Source of the DNA: Mesostigma viride
Lineage: Eukaryota > Streptophyta > Mesostigmatophyceae > Mesostigmatales > Mesostigmataceae
Assembly: GCA_009746045.1 (NCBI GenBank)
Contig: RPFO01001900.1
Span: 124,001-188,000 of the forward strand
DNA: 64,000 nt
Direction of reading: 5' to 3'
Shown: piece after piece, positions 9,222 to 19,421 of the stretch
Position numbering within the stretch: the stretch's first letter is position 1
How the letters are laid out: each line of letters begins with the position of its first letter
Notes under the pieces: generated by a model
The model's database searches: none
What the model was told of the DNA's origin: nothing
The model's input: only the letters and a program-made list of their open reading frames with translations
Made by a program: the position numbers and the translations under genes

Positions 9222-10445
9222 CTACCTCCTCCTGGTCGTCTTCTTCACGCGCCGGGCCGACCCCGTGTGGAAATTGGCGACCTTCCCGGACCACCCGTCG
9301 TGACGCCGCTCAGAAGATCGGACGTCATCCGCTTGCGCTGACAGTAAGGTCCGTACTTGGCTCTGGGATTTTCCACCAAGCTGCCGTCCGCGGCTACGAT
9401 ATACGGATCCACGATCTTCGCCTTCTTCTTCGGATCCGCCGGATCGGCATCGTAGAACACGCCCGCGAATCCGGACCCGCAGCTGGGCTGCGGCAGACCG
9501 CTGACTCTCTGGTCGGCGACCATGAGCGTCCTGAGATAGTCGGGCATTCGATAGCATCCGGTGCCTGAATGGACTTGAGCGCGGTGTCTGTCATGGCCCA
9601 AGCGTCAATCGCGTTCAGAATGGCGATTCGGAGCCTGTTGAACGCCAAGATGTCTCGGCGGATGAACGGGATCAACGGATTATCGAAGTCCGTACCGGGA
9701 CCAATTTCCCTAAACGCTCGTGATGAATGGACGCAAAAGTGGTGTAGTCGATGTTTCCGGACCCGAGATGGTAAATCATCTTGGCCGGCTGACAATCGTC
9801 AGACACGACGGTAGGTTTGTCCTTCGCCAAGTTGTACTTAGGAAGATCTGCCGCTGCGGGGAGTTTGATATCTATCTGAATACCTTCTAACTCATCCTCA
9901 CCCACCTTAACCTTCGTCGTCGGAAGGGGCGAAAGTCCCGGGCTGGGGACCATTACCTTGCCTCCCGCCTTCGCGTTCTCGAGAACGTCGGCGGGAATGC
10001 GTTGGAGGAACACTTCTCCGTTCCTTGTAAACCGCCTTGAACCCTCGCAGCGCCGTCGCGATCTTTCCGACCTCGTCGGAATCCGTTGTGAGGAGATTGG
10101 AACTCGTCACGTTCCTCACGCGTTCGTTGTAATCGCGCATCATGTTCGTCAGATGTCGTACATGTACACGGCGGCGATGAAACGACCGAGTTTCTCCTTC
10201 ACATCGTCACTCGAGTTCGTGTCCAACATGTTAAACTGGATGAGCGGCGCCTCCTCGACCTTGAACTGAAGGTCGGGGATGTACGTCCTCATTTTTTGGA
10301 TCTCGTACGCTGTGAACACCTTGGTCGCGAGGTCGTTGATGCGCGCCTGGGTCTGAGGAGAGCGGAGGTCGGCGTGGCGACCGACGTGTGGAACGGGTAT
10401 GCGGAACCGAACGTCGCGGACGGGAACCCGAATCGCGGCGGCCAT
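9222..10445 (-). pseudogene. Tandem paralogue 2, virion-type protein, multiple frameshifts
   Basis: Second copy of the 7803-9187 gene. Segments in at least five frame blocks align with paralogue 1: QARINDLATKVFTAYEIQK, MRDYNERV, FLQRIPADVLENA, AFNRLRIAILNAID, SGLPQPSCGSGF, then the near-identical KIVDPYIVAADGSLVENP. Frame slips fall near 10370, 10150, 10020, 9750, 9560 and 9300. The ATG assigned at 10445 is uncertain because the frame slips shortly after it. The C-terminus is basic (VKKTTRRR). The more numerous breaks suggest that copy 2 is the more decayed one, or that this stretch was sequenced poorly. Confidence 0.6.
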
Positions 10446-10452
10446 CGAAAAC

Positions 10453-10458
10453 GTATAG
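10453..10458 (-). promoter_or_regulatory. CTATAC motif before paralogue 2
   Basis: CTATAC lies 7 bases before the ATG at 10445 on the minus strand, with a T8 tract upstream. This parallels the arrangement before paralogue 1 and the capsid gene. Confidence 0.4.
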
Positions 10459-10536
10459 TATCGTACCAGAAAAAAAAGCGCGTTCAGGGAGGGTCGAAGT
10501 TCTCCTCGATGGATGTAACCTCCTCCATCGCAAGTC

Positions 10537-11159
10537 ATGCCTCCCAAGAAGAAGACCCCGCCCTCCGCCCCCGCTCCTTCTACTTCCACGAAGAAGGATT
10601 CGACCCCTCCTGTAGCCCCCGCCTCGACCACGAGGTCCGGGCGCGCGATCAAAGCGCCCCAGCGTTTCGAACCGGACGAGAGGCCCCTTGACGATTTCGC
10701 AGAAGACGAGTACGAGTCCGACGACCCGGAGGGCGACCGGATCCGCGACGACGAGCTCAGCGAGGAGGATTCCGAGGAGGACGAGGAGGACGAAGAAGAC
10801 GGGTCGTACGACAGCAGTTTCATCAACGACGACGAAGAGGATAGGTCAAGGGTAGACACAGACGGCAACGAAGAGAGCTTACAGGGACCGAAACGGAGGA
10901 GGATGACACGGACGTCCCGTTGGAATCGGACACGGAATCCGAGTCCGAAGACGACTGGGACGAGGAGGAAGAGGTCCGGCCGCCGCCGCGACAGAAGAAG
11001 ACTCCTCGCAAACCTCCGACCAAACGCACCGTTCGTCCCGCTCCACCAGATCCCGTCCTCGACGCGCCCCCTCCACCACCCTCCAAACGGAGCAAACAGA
11101 CGCGTTCCGAGGATACCGAAGTCGTTCTGTTCCAACGCCCGAAACTGGTCAAATGGTAG
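10537..11159 (+). CDS. Highly acidic, Lys/Pro-flanked protein, one frameshift
   Basis: Begins with a basic, Pro-rich segment (MPPKKKTPPSAPAPST), then a long Asp/Glu tract (EEDSEEDEEDEED). A one-base slip near 10875 restores a second acidic run (ESDTESESEDDWDEEEE). The C-terminus is Pro/Lys-rich and ends at 11159. No enzyme domain is present. Such alternating acidic and basic low-complexity proteins often bind histones or DNA, but that is only an analogy. It is transcribed divergently from paralogue 2. Confidence 0.55.
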
Positions 11160-11167
11160 AGTCGCGC

Positions 11168-12551
11168 TCAGTCCGCGCCGTACAAGTACGCGAGACCCGA
11201 CGTCTCCTCCAGCACCTGGTTCACGTTCTTGATGTACTCCGAGTTCGACGCGAGCGCCGCGTACGCGATCTCCGCCGATTTCTCCCCGACCTCCACCTCG
11301 ACGTCCGCCGTCCCGACTTCGCGGGTCTTTCCACGCGGAACCCCTCGACCCACCCGCGTTCCTCGAGGATCGTGTTCGTCGCCTGTTCCGTCGCCCCGCG
11401 GACGGCGTGGATCTGCTCGTCGGTGATGTCGCGGAGTCGCGTCGTCAGCATAAAGTCCTCTCCCATCAGTCTCCCCTCGGAGCTGTCCGCGTACGTGGGG
11501 ATGTTCTGGAACACCTTGGTCTCGCTTGTCCGCGTGTGCACGTGCAAGTCCGGGTTCACGTGCGTCGCCGTGCCCAGCCTCTCCCCGTCCGCGTTCGACA
11601 CCAGGTTCTCCCGCGTCCTCTCGTTCGCCGGTGGCCGCATCACCGCCATGTGCTGGCCCATCGTGAGCGGCGTGAACAGCGCGTTCTCCTTGGGCCCCGT
11701 GTGCGAGTTCTCGATGACGGCGAACCGGCGCGCGTCGACGCGAGTGAACGAGGGGTCCGCGTACCGCACGCCGCTCCTCTGCCCGCCGGAATCGTGGACC
11801 GCGTCCATGGTCGACAAGGGGAGAGAGCGTTCGGGGAGCACGCTCATCTGCAGGATGCCGGCGTCGTTCCTCCGCACGTTGCTCTCGTTCCCGGTCCCCG
11901 GCGGCCGGTCCTCGAGTCCGGACCGGTTGGCCCGGTTCGTCGGATCCAGAACGACGAACCGGTTCTCGAGGTGCGCCTGCTGAGGGTTGGGCTTCCGCAC
12001 CATGATCTGTTCCTGGACCTGCGTCCAGTTCTTGGATAGGATGGCGGAGGGTTCGAGCATGAGATTGTCCCGCGCCCCCCGCCGCGAACACCTCGTGCAT
12101 GCCGAATATGCGGTCGGGGGCGGCGAGACCGGTCATCTCCGCGACCGTCGCCACGGGTTTCGACGTCCACGGCTCCGGTCCGGGCACTTTGGACGTCGCC
12201 CCCGCGCGGATGGGGGCCGTCGATATGTTCTCGAAGGTCGAGTAGCTGGGGACGTAGCCCCGCGGCGGGTCGGCGTGCAATTTGATCGCGGAAGTGTTGC
12301 GGCCGTACCCCATGGTCGGTTTCATCAGCGGCCCAGTGGTGTAGTCGGGAGGCTCGGCGCCGTACCCCCCTCGCTGCTGGTGAACGAGGGGAAGGCCTGG
12401 TACCCGTCAGGGAGGTCCCTGACGACGCTCCGGCGATCGCGGGGACCGGCTGGTCCGTGGCTGTGGCGGCGTCCACGTCCGCGCGCGATTTCGGGGGCAC
12501 GGGACGCATCAAGAAGCCCGAAAGGGCGACGATTGATAGAGCGGCTAACAT
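11168..12551 (-). pseudogene. Membrane-anchored virion-type protein, four frameshifts
   Basis: The ATG at 12551 starts a hydrophobic anchor (MLAALSIVALSGFLMR). Coding then passes through frame slips near 12430, 12370, 12070 and 11340 and ends at 11168 (SGLAYLYGAD). The longest unbroken piece, 11330-12060, encodes a polar protein with many Asn, Thr and His (QHMAVMRPPANERTRENL). About 460 residues if restored. An N-terminal anchor plus a long polar ectodomain fits a virion membrane or entry-complex-type protein, but no family was recognised. A TATAA-like motif (12559-12564) precedes the start. Confidence 0.6.
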
Positions 12552-12558
12552 GAATGAC

Positions 12559-12564
12559 GTATAA
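12559..12564 (-). promoter_or_regulatory. TTATAC motif before 12551 start
   Basis: Minus-strand TTATAC lies 7 bases before the ATG at 12551 and is a variant of the recurring GTATAC motif. Confidence 0.35.
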
Positions 12565-12582
12565 TAACAAACGAACTTTTAT

Positions 12583-12921
12583 TCAAATGGGTTTCTTTAC
12601 GGGATCGGGGCGCAATGCGCTCGTAACGATCGGAAATTCCAAGTACCTATCGGTGCGTTTCATGCTGTCCCAGAACATGTGCTGATACGGGGCCGTGTAC
12701 CGCTCGTCGGTGGTGATCGCCCGATTCAGATTCGCCACGTGGATGCCCCCCTTCAGTCGCATGCTCTCGACCGATGGATCTAATCTCCCTCCCAACGCCA
12801 CGTACGCGCGCAACTGGTCCTCGGTCACGGGGTAATTCACGTTGTTGTCGAGCGCCGTGTCCAAGGTCCGTCCCATCTCTTCCTTGACGCCGGTCTCGGT
12901 GATGATGATCGTGGCGGACAT
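12583..12921 (-). CDS. Unknown 112-aa viral protein
   Basis: Intact frame of 112 residues starting at 12921 with a GTATAC motif just upstream. The N-terminal strand (SATIIITETG) is followed by helices and a polar C-terminus ending DPVKKPI. Not recognised. It lies in a tight run of minus-strand genes (11168-14153) with short spacers, probably co-expressed virion components. Confidence 0.6.
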   Translation of the reverse strand: MSATIIITETGVKEEMGRTLDTALDNNVNYPVTEDQLRAYVALGGRLDPSVESMRLKGGIHVANLNRAITTDERYTAPYQHMFWDSMKRTDRYLEFPIVTSALRPDPVKKPI

Positions 12922-12924
12922 GCT

Positions 12925-12930
12925 GTATAC
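12925..12930 (-). promoter_or_regulatory. GTATAC motif before 12921 start
   Basis: GTATAC ends 3 bases before the ATG at 12921 on the minus strand. Confidence 0.4.
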
Positions 12931-12937
12931 ATCTCCG

Positions 12938-13165
12938 TTAGAATAAATGCGGACCCAGCCCGATCCGCTCCTCGGGTCTCTGATTGAAATCGAAGGAGAT
13001 CACGGGGGGGAGTGGCAACGTCTTCCGCTCCATCAAAAAGTACACGCGATCGGCTTCCGGATACGGGGTGGAAGGGACGGCGCCCGGCGGCGTTCGGTCC
13101 TTCGCCCATTCGGCGCACGACAACACCGCGACGAGCACGAGCAACGCGATCGCGGGGAGGTTCAT
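12938..13165 (-). CDS. Small secreted or membrane-anchored protein
   Basis: 75 residues. Residues 1-18 (NLPAIALLVLVAVLSCA) form a signal peptide or N-terminal anchor; the rest is polar and Pro-rich. GTATAC occurs 10 bases before the ATG. Small proteins of this shape are frequent in giant-virus inner membranes. No family recognised. Confidence 0.6.
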   Translation of the reverse strand: MNLPAIALLVLVAVLSCAEWAKDRTPPGAVPSTPYPEADRVYFLMERKTLPLPPVISFDFNQRPEERIGLGPHLF

Positions 13166-13175
13166 GATGCAGACG

Positions 13176-13181
13176 TATACT
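13176..13181 (-). promoter_or_regulatory. GTATAC motif before 13165 start
   Basis: GTATAC lies 10 bases before the ATG at 13165 on the minus strand. Confidence 0.4.
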
Positions 13182-13182
13182 T

Positions 13183-13715
13183 CTACGCGGACACCAAAAA
13201 TTCAGACCGGTTCATCCGGCTCAGGATCTCCGCCCTGGCCAACTCGCGGAGGGCCGGCGGGACGTTGTTCATGACGTAGTTTTCGACGCCTTTCGAGCTC
13301 TTCGGGAGCGGCGGACCGGAGGCCAGGACATCCTGCAAAGAGTCCTTCTCCTCCCGGCGGTACTCCTCCGGCAGCTCTCGTACGGCCGTGCACATCTTCG
13401 CGTGCACGACCCCGTCCTCGCGGAGGTGGTACCCGGCGTTGTGCCACGCCGCGTCGCGGGACAGGACGTAGATATGGTCTCTCGACGGGTCGATCTGGCC
13501 CGTGGCCATGCGTTTCCCGAGGTCGTAATGAACAAGGTGTCGGCCGCCTCCTTGTTCATCGAGTCCGATCGCTTGACGTCACATTGGGCGGGAACGGGAC
13601 CCTCGTACGCCTTCCCGCAGTACCCGACGACCGAACACCGACTCGTGTCGATGCAACACGCGTCCTTCGCGCATTGGTCGAGGTCGACGAACACCCACGC
13701 GCGGACCGTCTCCAT
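13183..13715 (-). CDS. Cys-rich N-terminus protein, one frameshift
   Basis: From the ATG at 13715 the first 60 residues hold seven cysteines (CAKDACCIDTSRC, VVGYCGK), suggesting disulfides or a metal site. A one-base slip near 13515 leads into the second half (SRDHIYVLSRDAAWHNAG, then a helical C-terminus ending at 13183). About 175 residues in all. Not recognised. Cys-rich virion proteins are often substrates of viral thiol oxidoreductases, but none is visible here. Confidence 0.55.
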
Positions 13716-13760
13716 TTGTCAGGTCCGCGCAAGAAAATTCGACGCTTCTTGCCGCGCCTC

Positions 13761-14153
13761 TCAGAACCCGTCGTCGTCCTCTAAGACCGGCGAGATGCGC
13801 GCGTCCTCGTCGGGGAGATCGTGGTCGGCGACGTACTCGGTCCAGAACTTCCTTTTGTTCTCGGCGGTCGCGGGGAGGTTCGCGTCACGGAGATAGTCGT
13901 CCGTCAGCTTCTTGGCCATCTTGAGCGCCGACTTGTAGTCCCCCCCGATCATCTTGTGGACCCGCTTGCTGAACCCGACCCAGTCCTCGATCCGGTTGTA
14001 CGCGTCCCTCCCCGCCTCCATCTTGGCGATCGGGACGATGTGTTTGCGCTTGTTCTTCGTGAGGTCCGCCGACGTGAGACCGCCGGGGGTTTTCTGGGCG
14101 ACGCCGTGGTAGACTTGGCGATAAGACCCCTCTCGCCGCTGCATCCTTACCAC
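13761..14153 (-). CDS. Small GGLT/DL/NK-motif giant-virus protein
   Basis: 130 residues, intact. The block QKTPGGLTSADLTKNKRK near residue 20 is a pattern I recognise from small, basic, probably DNA-associated proteins widespread in phycodnaviruses and other giant viruses. It is followed by a Lys-rich region with AYNRIEDWVGFSKRVHK. The C-terminus is acidic and ends LEDDDGF, matching the VEDDGF end of the 5632-6419 gene. The family call comes from memory of the motif and has not been searched. Confidence 0.7.
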   Translation of the reverse strand: MVRMQRREGSYRQVYHGVAQKTPGGLTSADLTKNKRKHIVPIAKMEAGRDAYNRIEDWVGFSKRVHKMIGGDYKSALKMAKKLTDDYLRDANLPATAENKRKFWTEYVADHDLPDEDARISPVLEDDDGF

Positions 14154-14219
14154 GTTCCTCCATTTTTTTCCGCGCGTCTTGGACGCGAGCGAAAATGTGT
14201 CCGCCCCTCCCGCGAGACC

Positions 14220-14384
14220 ATGTACATCTTCTTGGCGGTCTCTCTGGGGATGACCCTGTACATGGTGTGGAGGTACGCGGTGTACGGCCCGAACCGAGCC
14301 GAGGAGTGGATGGACGAGGAGGCGGATCCGGAAGCGGCCCTCGTCTCGGACATGGACATGTCCGAGTCGTCAGGAGACGAGTAG
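14220..14384 (+). CDS. Small single-pass membrane protein
   Basis: 54 residues: an N-terminal hydrophobic segment (MYIFLAVSLGMTLYMVW) followed by an acidic tail ending SSGDE. Lies alone on the plus strand between minus-strand genes and overlaps the 3' end of the DDE gene by 15 bases. Short length limits certainty, but a transmembrane start plus charged tail is typical of real giant-virus microproteins. Confidence 0.45.
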   Translation: MYIFLAVSLGMTLYMVWRYAVYGPNRAEEWMDEEADPEAALVSDMDMSESSGDE

Positions 14385-17300
14385 CCTCGTGTACGCCTCG
14401 GGCAAGCGATCCGCCTCCTCGTCCGTCAAGGGCTTTACGCCCTTGAGCTCCCTCTCGGACGCCCGGAGCATCGCCAGCGGGTCCGCCCCTCCTCGGACGA
14501 ACTGCAACAGGAACTTGTCGCGACGGGCGTCGCCCGCGTTCCATAGCCGCCGCCTCTCTTCGTCCGCCTGCGCCCCCTTGCTCTTCCTGTCTTCGGCCCT
14601 CTTGGCCACGAGTGCCTTCCGCGCGTTCTCGTTCTCGTCCATGGCGCGACGAGCCCTTTCCGCGGCGAGGACACGTCTCTCTGTCCTGTCCCTCACCCGA
14701 TTTACCGTTACGTACTTGACATTCGGGTCGCCGGGGACGGTCACGCCGATCCAGGGGTTGTGCACGGCGCCGAGGGCCGGGGCCGAGACGACCACGGCCT
14801 CGACCCAATCGTCGCGGCCCATGAGACGGACCTCGACCTCGTCGCGGTCATGGTAGTCGGACGCCTGCTTCCGCTTGCACTTGACGATCTTGGCGCCGAC
14901 GCGGATGTCCGCGTCCTGCGTCCACACTTCGCGGACGTGCCCGCTCTCCGCGTTTTTCTCCGTTTCGCACGTCCTCCGGACCGGGACGCGGAAGTCCATT
15001 CCCTGTCGTCCCGCCTTGCCCGGATACGCGTCCGTGATCGGCGCGGCGTTGGTGTAGTCGCGATACGTGAGCGATCGACCGACGCTCGACTCCGTCCGCG
15101 GTTCCTCGGACGGGTCTTCGTACTCTCGACCGACGCGCGACTCCTTCTGCCGTTCCTTGGACGGGTCTTCGTACTTTCCGTCCACGAACTGGGCCATGCA
15201 CCCTCGACGGACGGGGAGCAGGACATCGGCAGCGCTCCACGCGCTCACCTCTTGTATGGTCTCGGCGTCCTCCTTGGCCTTGTCGAGGACCACGGGAACG
15301 ACGTTCTTCTCCACGCTCCTGTACCCCGAACACAGCATGTAGTTCTTGATCGCGTGCGGCCGGATGAGCGCGTGGAAGGCGTTGATGATGACGTACGAGA
15401 GGTTGAGTCGCGTGCGGCCGACCCGGGCCGACTCGCGCCGGATGAAATGTTTCGCGGTGTTGAACGCCAACTCGATGGGGTTGAATTCGGGAGAAAACGG
15501 AGGAAGGAATACCAACGCCGGCTTGCGCTCCTTGAAGCGTTTGAACGTCGGCGGATGCAGGAGCGCGTCGCCGGCTCCCCGCTTCCGTAGCAGCAGGGCG
15601 AACTCGCTCATCTCTCCGTCGGGGTAGACCCGATTCTCCTCCAGATCCTTGTTCTTCTGCCGCTGTTCGTTCGCCGGCTTTGCGTGGACGGAAGCGCCGT
15701 CCATGATGATCGTCTTTCCTTGCACGAAGCCGTCCGGGAGCGACTCCAGAAACCACTTGAACACGGTTTTCGTGACCGGGAGCGGCGGCGCGCCGGCGTA
15801 TTTGTCGGAGAAATGCCGTCGAGCGATGTGGATGGGCAGGACCTCCGTCCTCGAGACCCCCGACTTGGTACGGAAATGCGTCAACACGTCTTTCGCCAAG
15901 ACGTGTCCTCGGAAATCGGGATCGATCTTGGGGGGTATCCGTACACGTACGGATCTTTCATGTCGCGCAGTTTGCCGTCCATCCAGTGCTCCTGTCCTTT
16001 GCAATGGTGGACGATGAACCAGATGTGAGTGGCCACGTCGAGCGGCGTCATGGACGACGACATGCCCTGGATCGTCCAGTGGACGCTGAGAGCTCTGTAG
16101 ATCGCGCGCGCGAGATTCGTCAGCCGCGCGGTCTTCTGCGCCCCGTCCGCTATCCGCAGCTTGCGGTTCACGTAGTCCCTGTCGAACATGGCCGAGTTGT
16201 CGGCGTCCGAGGAGAAGAAATCGTCCAATTCCTTGTGCTTGCGATCATTTTCGTCATAAAACACGGCTTTAAGGATATCTCGCAAACTCGCGTTCTGGAA
16301 CACTTGCATCAACTTCTCGACCATCAGCTGCGAACCCGACTTCTCGTCCTCGTCGTCGTGGGACTTGTCGGCGTTGCCCGTTTCCGGGTACGTCAGCATC
16401 GACGCGCGGGCGGCCTCTTCCGTCTCCTTCAACATGCCATTGACCTTGATGTCGTCGTTCCCGCCCCGCAGCAAGGGGGTCACGTTCTTGAACATGACGC
16501 CGGGCGGGAAATCCTTCGCGAATTCCGCAAGCGACGTCGGATCCGAGATCTCGTCACCGTAGATCCTCTGCTTGACAGGGTAGTTGTGGCGACGGATATA
16601 ATGCATCATCACGAAATCGTGCGCGGCGAGACGGATCACGAACTCGAGTTTGTCCTCCGGCGAGGGCAGCGTCGTGACCGTCGCAAGATAGTCCGCGATC
16701 GTCGAACGTTCCTCGCCCGTCGCGCGTTCCAGCCCGGCAGAAAGGACCAGAACGTGTCCCTCATCGCGCCGCTGCTCACGGCGTCCGGGAGCATGACCGC
16801 GTCTTGTCCCGACTTCTTCCACAGCTGCTCGACCTCAGGGAGGAACCCCACCTGTCCGGCCACCTGGTTCACCCTCGTCGGGAAAACGTCGGCGTATCTC
16901 CCCTCCACGATGACCTGACGAAAGTCCTGCCGCAACGGGAGGGGGGTGTACGGAGGCGGAGGAGGCTCCTGCGCCTTCTTCGACTCCTTCCGCCTCACGA
17001 GACGGGCCTTCACTTTGAACAGGCTGATGTCGTGGAACGGCACAGGGTCGAAGAGGCGGATGTAGCCCCCCACCAACATCATGATGCCTTCCCACCACAC
17101 TGTCCCGCAAGACGTCCGCGACCTCGCGTTCTTGCGCGGTGTTGCAGGGGTTTTGGTTGGTGATGCGGCCCGGCAGCGGCGGCAGGATGCGCAAGAAGAA
17201 GGCCACGCGCGGGGGTGCGGAGGTTTCTCCTCGGACGGCCATCTCATGGCCGCCAGCACCGTCGTCTTCGAGAACCTCTGTTCGATCCTGCGCAGAGGCG

Positions 17301-18384
17301 CGTGTTTCCCGGGCATGGTCCACCCCTTGGTGGGCGCCAGGTTCATGACCACGTGGAACTCGTCGATGAACACGCAATCTTCCGCGTAGAGAGTCGCCTG
17401 GATCTCGCGAAATACCTTCTTCTCCTCCTTGACGGACTTGAGGTCCTTCTCCTGATGGTCGTACGCGATGGTCTTGTACGATAGCTTGTGTTCCTTGCGA
17501 GCTCTTTCCACGTCCGCTTCGGTCAAAGTGATTTTGTTTTCATTCACAAACTTTTGTACTTCCAACAGCTTTTTACGCACGGAATCTTTCATAAAAGGAA
17601 ATACGATGATCCTATCGTTTGCGCGGTCGGGTCTCCGCACGATGGCACGGGAAGATCGCGGGGGCACGACGAGCGCGCCGGATGTGGCGGCGACGGGCAC
17701 GATCGCCCGGTTGTCGGCTTCCGCCTCCGCGGCCGCCGCGGCCTCCGCGGCCGCCCTGCGCGTCCGGGTCGCCGCCGCCTCGTGCGTCGCGTAGTCCAAA
17801 GGGTACACGGGCTCTATCGTGTCGGGGTCGTAGTAACTCTGCAATCGCAGCGGCGGTTCGGCACGCGGAAGAACCTCTCTGCCCTTCGAAGCGACCTTTT
17901 CCACCGCAATCACGAGGTCGGCGGCCGTGTATTGAGGCAGGTGATTGGTCTGGAGATCCGCGAGATGTTTCGACAGCCGCGTCCACAGCTCGCGGGGGTC
18001 CGCCGGCTCGCGTCCGGCGATCCGGGGACGGAAGCGCGTCTCGAGCCAATCGTGAGGCCGGACCTCCCACGCACGGTCGGCGTTCTTCGTCTTCCAGGTC
18101 AGGGGGTTCAGGAGGGACTTTTTGAGATGATCGGGGTTGGAGTAATCGACCCCGTTCTCCCGGTCCTGTTTCCACCACTGGTAGTACTTGTACGCGGTCT
18201 TCCGATCGACCGCGAACATTTCCGCGACCTCGGACAGGGGCCGTTTCGGATCGCTCGTCTTCGCGGAGTGCACGGCGATCGCGATCCTCTCTCGGAACGC
18301 CAGACTGTGCGCCTTCCCCTGCTTGAGTTTCGTCGGGACGAGACTCGGCGGGGCCGGCGTCTCCCGACGCGGCACGAGCGCCAT
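14370..18384 (-). pseudogene. Very large DDE transposase-like gene (IS630/Tc1 type) with internal insertion, about four frameshifts
   Basis: The N-terminus (ATG at 18384) has a helix-turn-helix (RPLSEVAEMFAVDRKTAYKY). The first catalytic Asp is in VFIDEFHV (Asp codon 17362-17364), followed by GWTMPGKHAPLR. The second is in TIIMDGASVH (15699-15701). The Glu is in FSPEFNPIELAF (15471-15473). D2-to-E is 76 residues, but D1-to-D2 is about 554 residues, versus about 90 in ordinary IS630/Tc1 enzymes. The extra segment (about 15.9-17.2 kb) is helical and unrecognised. A 360-residue charged C-terminal extension follows. Frame slips fall near 17235, 17095, 16770 and 15940. The triad residues are present, but the breaks argue against present activity. 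No terminal inverted repeats were seen. Confidence 0.7.
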
Positions 18385-18408
18385 CCCTCTACCCTTCTAC
18401 TTCGAAAA

Positions 18409-18818
18409 TCAATATCTCCTCCGCTGCGTGAGGTCGGGATGGGCGACGGCGAGAAACCGCGTCATGTCCGACTCGTTGGGCGCCTCGACGAGCGATTGGT
18501 ACGTGTCGCGCGCGACGGCGCTCGGGACCGTCCCCTCGACGGTCCGAAGTCCCTGCCCACGGTGTAGTTGGCGTGCGGATTGCCGTCGTCCGCCGTCTTC
18601 TTCGCGAACCTGGCGTCGAAACAGAAGAACATGTGCGAGAGGACGATGATAATCAGGCCCAGCACCACGGCGCGCACCGACCACGTGACGGCGCCGCCGA
18701 TCAGCATCACGTACAACCCGAACCGCTTGGCCGCGTCGCACCGGTCCGAAACGCTCGCGCCGGGCACGAACGGCCAAAAGTACATGGGGTCGTCGAACAA
18801 ACGTTCGAATACCTGCAT
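18409..18818 (-). CDS. Two-TM virion-type membrane protein, one frameshift
   Basis: From the ATG at 18818: a short cytosolic start, two hydrophobic segments (RFGLYVMLIGGAVTW and VRAVVLGLIIIVLSHMFF), then a polar tail. A one-base slip near 18545 leads to the ending TRFLAVAHPDLTQRRRY. The N-terminal DRCDAAKRF followed by hairpin TM segments resembles small inner-membrane proteins conserved among giant viruses. No family name is assigned. Confidence 0.6.
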
Positions 18819-18840
18819 CCTATATGTAGTTAGCTCGAAG

Positions 18841-19340
18841 TTAATTTTCTGTCAACAGCTTGTCGGACGACGTGATCTCTTTGACGCCGGAGATCACGTC
18901 CTCCAAGAGCTGGGACGCGGACCCTTCGCCGCTCTCGATCTTCTCGGCCAGCGTCATCGCCAGGGACTCCGCCTGTCGCAGCACCTCGGGGGGATGTTCC
19001 GCACGCCCATGCCCAGCATGGTCAGAGTGGAGAGGTACTCCCAGATGGCTTCCTTGGTGGCCTCCGGCGCCTCCGCCCAATGCTTTTGGATGTGGATGTC
19101 CTTCACGTACGGGATGGTGGCGACGGCGTCGGCGAAGAACGCGGGGTCCTTGTTCACGATCGAGAGGACGTGCGGCGTCATGGCGTCCATGAACGTGTCC
19201 AGAGGCAGCCTGGCGTTGCCCTTGCAGGCCAGGGAGAAGGCCGTGCGCACGCCGACGATCGACTTCTCGTCGGGGAAGGCGAGCTCGAGCTCGCCCAGGA
19301 ACATCGAGAGCATGTTGTTGAAGGCCTGGACCGCGGACAT
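18841..19340 (-). CDS. Conserved-type giant-virus helical protein, one frameshift
   Basis: Starts at 19340 (SAVQAFNNMLSMFLGELE). The block EAIWEYLSTLTMLGMG is like the IWKYLQTL motif found in short helical proteins of many nucleocytoviruses. The frame slips by one base near 18992 and the protein continues with a helical tail ending DKLLTEN at 18841. About 165 residues. TATAC lies just before the start. The function of such proteins is not known. Confidence 0.6.
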
Positions 19341-19345
19341 GGTTT

Positions 19346-19351
19346 CTATAC
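19346..19351 (-). promoter_or_regulatory. TATAG/GTATAG motif before 19340 start
   Basis: Minus-strand GTATAG lies 5 bases before the ATG at 19340. Confidence 0.35.
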
Positions 19352-19421
19352 ACGTTACTACCGCAAATAATTCCTCGCGTTCAAAACGAACGCGCGAATT
19401 TCAGCCGCTCCTACGAGAAAC

